From Deltaproteobacteria bacterium (GTDB lineage Bacteria > Myxococcota_A > UBA9160 > SZUA-336), in NCBI GenBank assembly GCA_030624945.1, contig JAUXJB010000126.1:1-5418 (forward strand): a stretch of DNA of 5,418 nucleotides, written 5' to 3'. This document shows positions 1 to 5,418 of the stretch, one piece after another. Every line of letters begins with the position of its first letter. Position 1 is the first letter of the stretch. The notes under the pieces were generated by a model. It saw nothing but the letters and a program-made list of their open reading frames with translations. It had not been told where the DNA came from and made no database searches. A program made the position numbers and the translations under genes.

Positions 1-42
1 GCCCAGCTGATCCTCGAGCGTGTGGTGCGTCGGGTCTTCTAG
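1..42 (+). CDS. Possible C-terminal tail of an upstream gene (partial)
   Basis: Frame 1 is open from the window edge to a TAG at 40-42 and reads AQLILERVVRRVF. Frame 2 stops at once (TGA at 8-10). The tail would converge on the minus-strand gene that ends at 49, leaving only 6 bp between the two stop codons. Thirteen residues are too few to identify a family. The call rests only on the open frame, the amphipathic look of the peptide and the shared palindrome at the two stops, and it could be chance. Confidence 0.3.
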   Translation, partial: AQLILERVVRRVF

Positions 43-52
43 CCCGGGCTAG
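39..52. repeat. Perfect 14-bp palindrome carrying both convergent stop codons
   Basis: The sequence CTAGCCCGGGCTAG is identical to its own reverse complement. Its left end gives the plus-strand TAG at 40-42 and its right end gives the minus-strand TAG at 49-51. The arms are GC-rich but there is no spacer loop and no T-run on either side, so it does not meet the usual intrinsic terminator pattern. It may still help end transcription between convergent genes. A role as terminator or protein-binding site is inference. Confidence 0.45.
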
Positions 53-363
53 TCGGAGTCCTCGGCGGTCGGGATCTGGCCCGGTTTCTCGGAGGGCGGA
101 AGCACGGGCAGGGTCCCGGGCCGCGTGTAGTTGAAGCCGCGCGTGTTCAGCACGAACGACTTCGTCTTCCCGCGAGTGGCCCTCACCAGCGGATCGATCC
201 GTATGGTGCGAACCGTGGACAGCTCGGGGATTTCGCAGGTGGCCGACGCCTCGGGGGCCGGAGCCGCTGCCTCCGGGGCGGCGGACTCGGCCGCCCGGAC
301 GCTCACGCCTCCCGCGCTGAAGAGTGCGGAAACCACCAGAAGTGTGTAGCCGAGGGAGCGCAT
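49..363 (-). CDS. Small exported Ala/Pro-rich protein of unknown function
   Basis: This encodes a 104-residue protein that I do not recognise. Residues 1-24 look like a Sec signal peptide: a short basic start (MRS), a hydrophobic core at about 7-20, and a V-R-A cleavage site near residue 24. An Ala/Glu/Pro linker follows (about 25-42), then a more ordinary segment (43-80) with a single Cys43 and basic residues (R61, R64, K66, K68), and a proline-rich acidic tail ending EDSD. There is no lipobox and no second membrane segment, so a small soluble periplasmic or secreted protein is likely. The ATG is well supported by GGAGGA six bases upstream. The gene is transcribed away from the operon that starts at 447, so the two may share a control region. 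A known enzyme domain is not visible. Confidence 0.75.
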   Translation of the reverse strand: MRSLGYTLLVVSALFSAGGVSVRAAESAAPEAAAPAPEASATCEIPELSTVRTIRIDPLVRATRGKTKSFVLNTRGFNYTRPGTLPVLPPSEKPGQIPTAEDSD

Positions 364-369
364 GGCAAT

Positions 370-375
370 TCCTCC
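370..375 (-). promoter_or_regulatory. Strong ribosome binding site of the exported-protein gene
   Basis: The minus strand reads GGAGGA followed by six bases (ATTGCC) and then the ATG at 363-361. This near-perfect Shine-Dalgarno sequence fixes the start codon. It is also the strongest ribosome binding site in the window; those of the operon genes are weaker. Confidence 0.8.
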
Positions 376-425
376 GTTTCGTTGTCATCGGCGCCAGCGC
401 TCTCGGGCTTGAGTCCATTCGGCTC

Positions 426-440
426 TGCACGTAAGGTGCA
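426..440 (+). promoter_or_regulatory. Inverted repeat over the ribosome binding site of the first operon gene
   Basis: TGCAC (426-430) and GTGCA (436-440) form a perfect 5-bp inverted repeat around the loop GTAAG. The likely Shine-Dalgarno sequence AAGGTG (433-438) lies partly in the loop and partly in the right arm, eight bases before the ATG at 447. The ribosome binding site is a fair call. A regulatory hairpin or operator is speculative, because a stem this short can arise by chance. Confidence 0.35.
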
Positions 441-446
441 CGCGGT

Positions 447-998
447 ATGCACGCCAATGTGGTCGATCCCGAGCGCGCCTATCTTCTGGTCGTCGATCTC
501 CAGGAGACGTATCGGGACAAGCTCTTCGAATGGGAGCGCACCGTAGAGCGGGCCGTCGTCTTGATTCGCGCGGCGCGCCTTCTGGAGCTGCCGGTGCTCT
601 TCACCGAGCAGTACCCGCGGGGACTCGGATCGACGGCACCCGAGGTGATGGACGCCCTCGCAGACGCGCCGCGTTTCGAGAAGCGAACGCTCTCGGCCCT
701 CGGCGCAGCGGGACTGCCCGAGTACCTGGCCACGCTCGACCGCTCCCAGGCCATCGTGTGCGGTATCGAGACCCACGCCTGCATCAACCACACGGTTCAC
801 GACTTGCTGGGGCGCGGAGTCGCCGTCCACCTCCCCTGCGACGCCCTCTCCTCGAGGCGCGAGCGCGAGCACTCCCTCGGCCTCGCCAAGCTGTTGCGCT
901 CGGGAGCGATAGGCGGAAGCGTCGAGGGAATCGTGCTCGAGTGCCTGCGCAGCGCCGATCACCCCCAGTTCAAGTCCGTTCAAGCCCTGCTCAAGTGA
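447..998 (+). CDS. Isochorismatase-like cysteine hydrolase (ISOC1/ISOC2 type)
   Basis: This 183-residue protein has the isochorismatase-like alpha/beta hydrolase fold, and its length is normal for a single-domain member. The expected catalytic triad is visible: Asp17 in the first strand (LLVVDLQE), Lys79 in FEKRTLSA and the nucleophile Cys112 in CGIETHACI, followed by a helix (NHTVHDLLGRG). The CGIE-x-x-ACI form and the C-terminal HPQFK-x-x-Q-x-LLK match the ISOC1/ISOC2 branch as I remember it, rather than true isochorismatase (EntB) or nicotinamidase. No metal-binding nicotinamidase motif is evident. Family members cleave C-N or ether bonds in small molecules, but the substrates of this branch are mostly unknown. 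The protein is probably cytoplasmic, as no signal peptide is seen. It is the first gene of the plus-strand run and stops 1 bp before the next start. The fold is confident; the substrate is not known. Confidence 0.9.
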   Translation: MHANVVDPERAYLLVVDLQETYRDKLFEWERTVERAVVLIRAARLLELPVLFTEQYPRGLGSTAPEVMDALADAPRFEKRTLSALGAAGLPEYLATLDRSQAIVCGIETHACINHTVHDLLGRGVAVHLPCDALSSRREREHSLGLAKLLRSGAIGGSVEGIVLECLRSADHPQFKSVQALLK

Positions 999-999
999 G

Positions 1000-1662
1000 A
1001 TGAGCGTCGCGGCGCTTCGTCGTCTCGAGCGGGAAGTTCCCGAGTGCAGGCGCTGTCCGCGTCTCGGCGCATATCTGGGCGAGCTGCGCGAACGTCATCC
1101 CGATTACTGGAACAGTCCCGTGCCCGGGTTCGGGGACCGCCGCGCCTGGCTCGCCATCGTCGGCCTGGCCCCCGGCCTGCACGGTGCCAACCGCTCCGGG
1201 CGGCCATTCTGGCTGGATGCATCGGGCGAGTGGCTCTACGGCGAGCTGGAGCGCCAAGGGCTCTGGGACGGCGAGCGGATGACCGGCGCCTATCTTCTGA
1301 ACGCGGTGAAGTGCGTCCCTCCTCAGAACCGACCCAACGGAGCGGAGCAGGCCGCCTGCAGGCCCTGGCTCACGCGGGAGCTGGCCGCACTGGGCTCGCT
1401 GCGCGTCGTGATCTCCCTCGGATCCATCGCACACGCAGCGGTGTTGCGGAGCTGGGAGGCCCGGCCGCGCAAGCGCTACCCGTTTGGCCATTGCACCTTG
1501 CACCGCATCGATGGCCACCCGCCGTTGCTTTCGAGCTATCACCCATCCCGCCAGAACACGAACACCCGGGTGCTGACGCGCCCGATGTGGAGGGCCGTGT
1601 TCCGGCGAGCCCGGCGCCTCGGCCGCGAGAATTGCGTCGGAACTCCCGGAACTGGACACTAG
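1000..1662 (+). CDS. Family 5 uracil-DNA glycosylase (UdgB type) with Fe-S cluster
   Basis: This 220-residue protein should remove uracil, and probably other deaminated bases, from DNA to start base excision repair. Cys16 and Cys19 (ECRRCP), Cys105 (VKCVPP) and Cys120 are placed as the four 4Fe-4S ligands. Motif 1 is GLAPGLHGANRSGRPF (55-70), the UdgB form, which lacks the catalytic polar residue of families 1 and 4. Motif 2 is YHPSRQNT (180-187) with His181. The length matches known UdgB proteins of about 220 residues. The ATG follows the previous TGA by a single base, so translation is likely coupled, and no strong ribosome binding site is seen. A repair enzyme inside what looks like a small-molecule operon is unusual. 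Family 4 is the main alternative, but motif 1 argues against it. Confidence 0.93.
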   Translation: MSVAALRRLEREVPECRRCPRLGAYLGELRERHPDYWNSPVPGFGDRRAWLAIVGLAPGLHGANRSGRPFWLDASGEWLYGELERQGLWDGERMTGAYLLNAVKCVPPQNRPNGAEQAACRPWLTRELAALGSLRVVISLGSIAHAAVLRSWEARPRKRYPFGHCTLHRIDGHPPLLSSYHPSRQNTNTRVLTRPMWRAVFRRARRLGRENCVGTPGTGH

Positions 1663-1666
1663 CGGC

Positions 1667-2926
1667 GTGAGCGACCTGGTCCCAGACATCCGCACTCCCG
1701 TACCCGGCCCAGGCTCGAGAGCCCTCGCGGATCGGCTCCGGCGCGTGGAGTGTCCCGAGGTCACCTCCCTCGGGGTCCCGCCCATTTTCTGGGAGTGCGC
1801 CAGCGGCGCCAACGTCATCGACGTGGATGGGAACCGCTACGTCGACCTGCTGGCGGGCTTCGGTGTCGCCGCGCTCGGCTACGCACACCCGGAGATCGCA
1901 GACGCCTGGGGCGAGCAGGCCCAGCTCTTGCCGCACGCCATGGGCGATGTCTACCCCGCGCGCGTCAAGGTCGAGCTGCTCGAGGCGCTCACCCGCATCC
2001 TGCCTGCCAACCTGGGCAAGGCGATCCTCTCCTCGTCCGGATCCGATGCCGTCGAGTCGGCGCTGAAGACCGCCATGCGCGCAACCGGGAGAGCCGGCGT
2101 CATCGCCTTCGAAGGGGCTTATCACGGACTCGGGCTCGGCGCGCTCGATACGACGCATCGGGAGTTCTTCCGCGCGCCTTTCGAGGAGAGGCTTCCCAGG
2201 CGCACGCGCTTCGTCCCGTACGGGGACGCAAAGGCCGTCCGCGAGGAGCTGGCGCGGGGCGACGTAGGCGCGATCCTGGTGGAGCCGATCCAGGGGCGCG
2301 GGGGCTGCTGCGTTCCGCCTCCGGACTTCTTGCGCGAGCTCCGCGAGCTCGCCGACGGAGCCGACACGCTGTTGCTCGCGGACGAGGTCTACACGGGACT
2401 GGGTCGAGCCGGCTCGTGGCTCGCTTGCGAGGCACAGGGAGTCATCCCCGACGTCGTCGCACTCGGAAAGGGGCTGGGCAATGGCTTTCCCATCTCGGCC
2501 TGCGCGGGTCGGGAGGACGTGATGGAGGCGTGGGGGGAATCGAGGGGCGAGGCCATTCACACGAGCACGCATCTCGGCAATCCCGTCGGTTGCAGGGTCG
2601 CTACGCGCGTTCTCGAGATCATGGACCGCGATCGGCTTCCCGAGCGGGCGGCCGTCCTCGGTGCTCGCATGCTCGAACGCCTCCAGGCGGCGCTCGCCGA
2701 CAATCCCCGCGTCCGCGAGGTGCGCGGACGCGGTCTCATGTTGGGGATCGAGCTTGTAGATGCCGCGGATGCCCGGCGCGTGGTGAGCGAAATGCTATGC
2801 GAGGGCTGGATCTTGCTCGCGGAAGGGGCGGATGGCCGCGTGCTCTCACTGACACCGCCGTTGACGATCTCCGAACAGCTCCTCGAGAGCGGCGTCGATC
2901 GCCTGGTGGAGCATCTACGCGCATGA
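1667..2926 (+). CDS. Class III PLP-dependent aminotransferase
   Basis: This 419-residue fold-type I enzyme moves an amino group between an amine or omega-amino compound and a keto acid or aldehyde. The PLP site is complete: SSGSDAVES (123-131) at the phosphate loop, AYHG (151-154) for ring stacking, VEPIQGRGG (205-213), Asp239 in ADEVYTGLGR to hold the pyridine nitrogen, Lys268 in ALGKGLGNGFP as the Schiff-base lysine, and Thr301 in HTSTHLGNP as the usual phosphate contact from the second subunit. The C-terminal LTPPLTIS is also typical. The GTG at 1667 is the first possible start after an in-frame TGA at 1574 and gives a normal length; it lies 4 bp after the previous stop. The enzyme resembles the GABA/acetylornithine/omega-transaminase group, but the substrate cannot be read from sequence. 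Coupling to LuxE and LuxC suggests an aldehyde acceptor, which is inference. Confidence 0.93.
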   Translation: MSDLVPDIRTPVPGPGSRALADRLRRVECPEVTSLGVPPIFWECASGANVIDVDGNRYVDLLAGFGVAALGYAHPEIADAWGEQAQLLPHAMGDVYPARVKVELLEALTRILPANLGKAILSSSGSDAVESALKTAMRATGRAGVIAFEGAYHGLGLGALDTTHREFFRAPFEERLPRRTRFVPYGDAKAVREELARGDVGAILVEPIQGRGGCCVPPPDFLRELRELADGADTLLLADEVYTGLGRAGSWLACEAQGVIPDVVALGKGLGNGFPISACAGREDVMEAWGESRGEAIHTSTHLGNPVGCRVATRVLEIMDRDRLPERAAVLGARMLERLQAALADNPRVREVRGRGLMLGIELVDAADARRVVSEMLCEGWILLAEGADGRVLSLTPPLTISEQLLESGVDRLVEHLRA

Positions 2927-3999
2927 AGCGGGCGAACATCGAAGAATGCGTGCTCGCCTGGATCGCAGAAGGTGTCGACGCACCCGCGGACGAGAAGCGC
3001 TTCGACGAGCTCGCCCTCGCGCTGTTCCGCCACCAGTACGAGCACGGCGAAGCCTATCAAAGACTCTGCGCGGCGGAGAACCGGAACCCGTCGAACGTCG
3101 AGCACTGGACGGAGATTCCCTCCGTCCCCACGGGTGCCTTCAAGCGCGCCCGGCTGGCGACCTTTCCCGTCGAGCGAGAGGTGCGCACGTTCCGGAGCAG
3201 CGGAAGCTCCAGCGCGGAACGGGGAGAGCTTCATCTCGACACGCTCGAGCTCTACGACGCCTCGCTGCTGGCGACCTTCGGCGCGTACATCTGCTGCGCC
3301 TCCGACCCCCTGCGCTTTCTCGTCCTGGCTCCGTCCTCGAGAGACGCTCCGGAATCCTCTCTCTCGTACATGTTCGATCGCGCAGGACACGAGTTCGGGC
3401 GGGGTGCACCTTCCTTCTACATCGACGCCGGCGGCTGGGATGCAGAGCAGACGATCGCCGACCTCGAGAAGCTGGCCGAGCCTGCCGCGGTCGTGGGCAC
3501 CGCGTTCTCGTTCGTACACCTGCTCGACGAGCTCGCGTCACGCGAGATACGTCTCGCGCTACCGGAGGGCAGTCGCGTGATGGAGACCGGCGGTTTCAAG
3601 GGCCGCTCGCGCGAGCTTTCGCGCGCCGAGCTGCACGCCTCCATCGAGGCCGGCCTCGGCGTGCCGGTCTCGCGGATCGTAAACCAGTACGGGATGTGCG
3701 AGCTCGCCAGCCAGTTTTACGAGGCGACGCTCCGAACGGGAGAGCCCACCCACGCCAAGAGCGTTCCACCGTGGGTGCGCACGCGGGTGCTGGATCCGGC
3801 GACGTTCACCGACGTATCGCCAGGCGAGACGGGCGTGCTCGTACACTACGACCTCGCGAATACCGGCTCGGTGCTCGCCGTCCAGACGTCCGATCTCGGA
3901 CGACGCCTCGACTCGGGCTTCGAGATGCTGGGGCGCCTGGCGGGCGCCGAGGAGCGCGGCTGCTCGATCGCGGCTGACGCGCTGCTGGGATCCCGGTGA
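2923..3999 (+). CDS. LuxE-like acyl-protein synthetase
   Basis: This 358-residue protein belongs to the LuxE branch of adenylate-forming enzymes. LuxE activates a carboxylic acid with ATP to an acyl-AMP, takes the acyl group on a cysteine and passes it to LuxC. Visible motifs are RTFRSSGSSS (88-97), a Ser/Gly phosphate loop; ETGGFKG (221-227); NQYGMCE (254-260), the A5-like motif; and TSDLG (322-326), the A7-like position. Cys347, 11 residues from the C-terminus in RGCSIA, matches the place of the acyl-accepting cysteine of luminous LuxE (Cys364 in Vibrio harveyi, from memory). The length is slightly below the usual 370-380. The ATG overlaps the aminotransferase stop as ATGA. The same frame is open back to 1750, but that part lies within the aminotransferase gene, so the longer reading is rejected. 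No luciferase genes are nearby, and the acid substrate is unknown. Confidence 0.88.
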   Translation: MKRANIEECVLAWIAEGVDAPADEKRFDELALALFRHQYEHGEAYQRLCAAENRNPSNVEHWTEIPSVPTGAFKRARLATFPVEREVRTFRSSGSSSAERGELHLDTLELYDASLLATFGAYICCASDPLRFLVLAPSSRDAPESSLSYMFDRAGHEFGRGAPSFYIDAGGWDAEQTIADLEKLAEPAAVVGTAFSFVHLLDELASREIRLALPEGSRVMETGGFKGRSRELSRAELHASIEAGLGVPVSRIVNQYGMCELASQFYEATLRTGEPTHAKSVPPWVRTRVLDPATFTDVSPGETGVLVHYDLANTGSVLAVQTSDLGRRLDSGFEMLGRLAGAEERGCSIAADALLGSR

Positions 4000-5141
4000 G
4001 AGAGTTCGCCGCCGCCGAGAAGATCGATCGGCTGGACCGCGCGCTCTCTCTCTGGCGCGCGCCGAAATCTCCGTGGCTCGCCCGACTCGCGGAACGGCAC
4101 GGGGGCTTCTCGCCCGAGGTCGTCTCGCTGGGCGTGACCAGGGGGCTGGAGGGCTGGACCCGCGACTCCCTCGAGCGCCTCCACGAACGGGAGCTCGACC
4201 GGCCTTGCTGGGTCCCGGCGGAGACGGCTGTCTGGCTGGCCGGCTCCGTGCCCACCGCGACCTTCGCCGCGCTCCTGCTGCCGCTGCTGGCCGGATCGGC
4301 GGTTCTGGCCAAGCCGTCCTCGGCGGATCCGGTGACGCCGGAGCTGTTCACGGATTCGTTGGCCGAAGCCGGACTCGCGGGAGCGGTTCGCATCTGCGGG
4401 GAGGACGAGGCATTGCGGGAGGCGGACTGCGTCGTGGCCTATGGCAACGACGCGACCATCGAAGCCGTTCGTCGGCGGGCGCCCGCGAGAGTCTTCGTGG
4501 GCTATGGCCACAAGCTGTCGCTCGCGGCGATCGGGCCAGAGGTGAGCGTCGAGCAAGCGGCCCGAGATCTGGCGTTGGACCTGGCCCTGTGGGATGGGCG
4601 GGGTTGCCTCTCGCCCGCCTACGCGCTGGTGCTGGACGAGCCGGCCGGCCGCGCCGAGTCCCTGGCCGGCGCCCTGGCACAGTCACTCGAGCACACACAG
4701 GAGGTGCTTCCGCGCGGAGCGCTTGCACCGGCGGAGGAGCTCGAGATCCGAGAACGGCGCAGCTTTGCGGCACTCCGACCGGACGGGCTCCTCTTCATGT
4801 CCGGGAACTCCACCGCCTGGACCGTCGCTTATGATCCGAGTGGTCCGCTTCCGTCGCCAGGAGCGCTTCGCTTTGCGCGGGTCGTCGGCGTGCGCAATCT
4901 CGCAGAGCTCGCAGAGCGGTGCCGCGAGCTCCAGCCTACCCTATCCTCCATCGGTCACTGCGGCTGGGGCGAGCGCGAGGCGGAGATCGCGACGATCGCC
5001 GCCTCGTCGGGCGCATCGCGCGTCTGTGCACTGGGACGCATGCAGCTACCCCCGATCGACTGGAACCACGACGGCATGAGTCCGCTTCGGCCCATGCTGC
5101 GGTTCACGGACATCGAAGGCAGCGAGAGCAAGGCCAGGTGA
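3996..5141 (+). CDS. LuxC-like acyl-CoA/acyl-protein reductase
   Basis: This 381-residue protein belongs to the LuxC acyl reductase family, related to aldehyde dehydrogenases. LuxC accepts an acyl group as a thioester on its catalytic cysteine and reduces it with NADPH to a free aldehyde. Cys204 in WDGRGCLSP is the expected nucleophile. Other family marks are AGSVPT (82-87), AKPSS (105-109), GYGHKLS (169-175) and the C-terminal GRMQLPPIDWNHDG (347-360). It is about 100 residues shorter than luminous LuxC (about 480), yet nucleotide-binding and catalytic parts are present, so it is a compact variant rather than a fragment. The GTG start overlaps the LuxE stop as GTGA, with GGGA five bases upstream. 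Gene order LuxE then LuxC with a 4-base overlap suggests the two act as a complex. The acyl chain it reduces cannot be inferred from the sequence. Confidence 0.9.
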   Translation: MREFAAAEKIDRLDRALSLWRAPKSPWLARLAERHGGFSPEVVSLGVTRGLEGWTRDSLERLHERELDRPCWVPAETAVWLAGSVPTATFAALLLPLLAGSAVLAKPSSADPVTPELFTDSLAEAGLAGAVRICGEDEALREADCVVAYGNDATIEAVRRRAPARVFVGYGHKLSLAAIGPEVSVEQAARDLALDLALWDGRGCLSPAYALVLDEPAGRAESLAGALAQSLEHTQEVLPRGALAPAEELEIRERRSFAALRPDGLLFMSGNSTAWTVAYDPSGPLPSPGALRFARVVGVRNLAELAERCRELQPTLSSIGHCGWGEREAEIATIAASSGASRVCALGRMQLPPIDWNHDGMSPLRPMLRFTDIEGSESKAR

Positions 5142-5418
5142 CGGAAGAGCAGCGCGACACAACCGCAGCAGCGGCGTTGACCCGCCCGGCTGCGATGACA
5201 CACGTAGCGGTCCGCACGACGCGCATGAAGGAGTCGATCGATTTCTATCAGCGCTACGCCGCGCTGCGGATCGTTCACGAGCGGGTGGACAACGGCATAC
5301 ACGTGGCCTGGCTCTCGCACCGGAGCGAGGATCCCAACTTCGTGATCGTCCTGCTGGAGATGCCACACGAGCCGCCGCTCGAGCCGGCCTCGACGGATCA
5401 CTTCGGATTTGACGTCGC
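5138..5418 (+). CDS. VOC/glyoxalase-fold protein (partial, runs off the right edge)
   Basis: Ninety-three codons are visible before the edge. After an Ala/Thr-rich lead of about 19 residues comes a vicinal-oxygen-chelate half-module: THVAVRTTRMKESIDFYQ (21-38), then FVIVLLEMP (68-76) and DHFGFDV (87-93). His22, Glu74 and His88 fall where the metal ligands of glyoxalase/dioxygenase-type VOC proteins normally lie. Such proteins act as lyases, isomerases, dioxygenases or binding proteins, and the reaction cannot be told from this half. The GTG at 5138 overlaps the LuxC stop as GTGA and matches the overlaps upstream. The ATG at 5195 is an alternative that would start exactly at the domain but would leave a 53-bp gap. 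Frame and fold are good; the start is less sure. Confidence 0.82.
   Translation, partial: MTEEQRDTTAAAALTRPAAMTHVAVRTTRMKESIDFYQRYAALRIVHERVDNGIHVAWLSHRSEDPNFVIVLLEMPHEPPLEPASTDHFGFDV

Larger units (their letters stand above)
364..446. promoter_or_regulatory. Divergent intergenic region
   Basis: These 83 bp are the only clear intergenic space and must hold promoters for the minus-strand exported protein and, unless transcription enters from upstream, for the plus-strand operon. A weak plus-strand candidate is TTGAGT (409-414) with TAAGGT (432-437) 17 bp later. The -35-like box matches 4 of 6 consensus bases and the -10-like box only 3 of 6, and the latter overlaps the ribosome binding site. 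No convincing sigma-70 promoter is seen on the minus strand. The location is sure from gene layout but the exact promoter elements are not. Confidence 0.5.

Noticed and set aside
131..349. Plus-strand open frame of 72 codons opposite the exported protein
   Set aside because: The minus-strand reading has a signal peptide and a strong ribosome binding site, whereas this one has neither.
391..400. GGCGCC/AGCGCT palindromic hexamers in the divergent region as an operator
   Set aside because: Six-base GC palindromes are common in DNA of this composition, and no longer dyad or repeat spacing supports a specific site.
303..983. Minus-strand open frame of 226 codons opposite the cysteine hydrolase
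   Set aside because: It overlaps the start of the exported-protein gene and the whole hydrolase gene. The hydrolase has an intact catalytic triad and the antisense product shows no known motif.
447..998. True isochorismatase of siderophore synthesis (EntB-like)
   Set aside because: No aryl carrier domain and no isochorismate synthase or NRPS genes are nearby, and the active-site and C-terminal motifs fit the ISOC1/ISOC2 group better.
1370..2572. Minus-strand open frame of 400 codons
   Set aside because: It lies opposite the aminotransferase and glycosylase genes, whose full motif sets show that the plus strand is coding. Its translation is rich in Arg, Gly and Ala with no recognisable domain, as expected of a GC-rich shadow frame.
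1750..2922. Upstream extension of the LuxE frame that would give a 749-residue fusion
   Set aside because: This part overlaps the aminotransferase gene in another frame and reads as Arg/Gly-rich low-complexity protein. The LuxE fold begins at the ATG at 2923, which also forms the ATGA overlap.
2923..5141. A bioluminescence (lux) operon
   Set aside because: LuxE- and LuxC-like genes are present, but no luciferase subunits, LuxD or LuxG are in the window, LuxC is short, and the neighbours are an aminotransferase and a VOC protein.

Overview
The window is a compact, GC-rich bacterial segment. Four of its six plus-strand start codons are GTG, and most genes abut or overlap, so it looks like a genome of the deltaproteobacterial/Myxococcota-like or related environmental kind. 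Taxonomy cannot be fixed from these bases, and no rRNA, tRNA, insertion sequence or CRISPR array is visible.

Layout: bases 1-42 may be the last 13 codons of an upstream plus-strand gene. It converges on a small minus-strand gene (49-363) for an exported Ala/Pro-rich protein of unknown function, and both stop codons lie inside one perfect 14-bp palindrome (39-52). An 83-bp divergent intergenic region (364-446) separates the small gene from a plus-strand run that continues to the right edge. The run contains an isochorismatase-like cysteine hydrolase of ISOC1/ISOC2 type (447-998), a family 5 (UdgB-type) uracil-DNA glycosylase (1000-1662), a class III PLP aminotransferase (1667-2926), a LuxE-like acyl-protein synthetase (2923-3999), a LuxC-like acyl reductase (3996-5141) and the start of a VOC/glyoxalase-fold protein (5138 to the edge).

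The gaps in the run are 1 bp, 4 bp and then three successive 4-base ATGA/GTGA overlaps, so it reads as one translationally coupled operon. The most interesting content is the aminotransferase-LuxE-LuxC block. LuxE and LuxC together form a carboxylic acid reductase (acid to acyl-AMP to acyl-thioester to aldehyde), and both transfer cysteines are present. A class III aminotransferase is the natural next enzyme to turn an aldehyde into a primary amine. No luciferase genes (luxA, luxB) or luxD are in the window. The inference is a non-luminous acid-to-amine (or acid-to-aldehyde) pathway of unknown substrate, with the VOC protein and perhaps the cysteine hydrolase as accessory enzymes. The DNA-repair glycosylase is the unexpected member.
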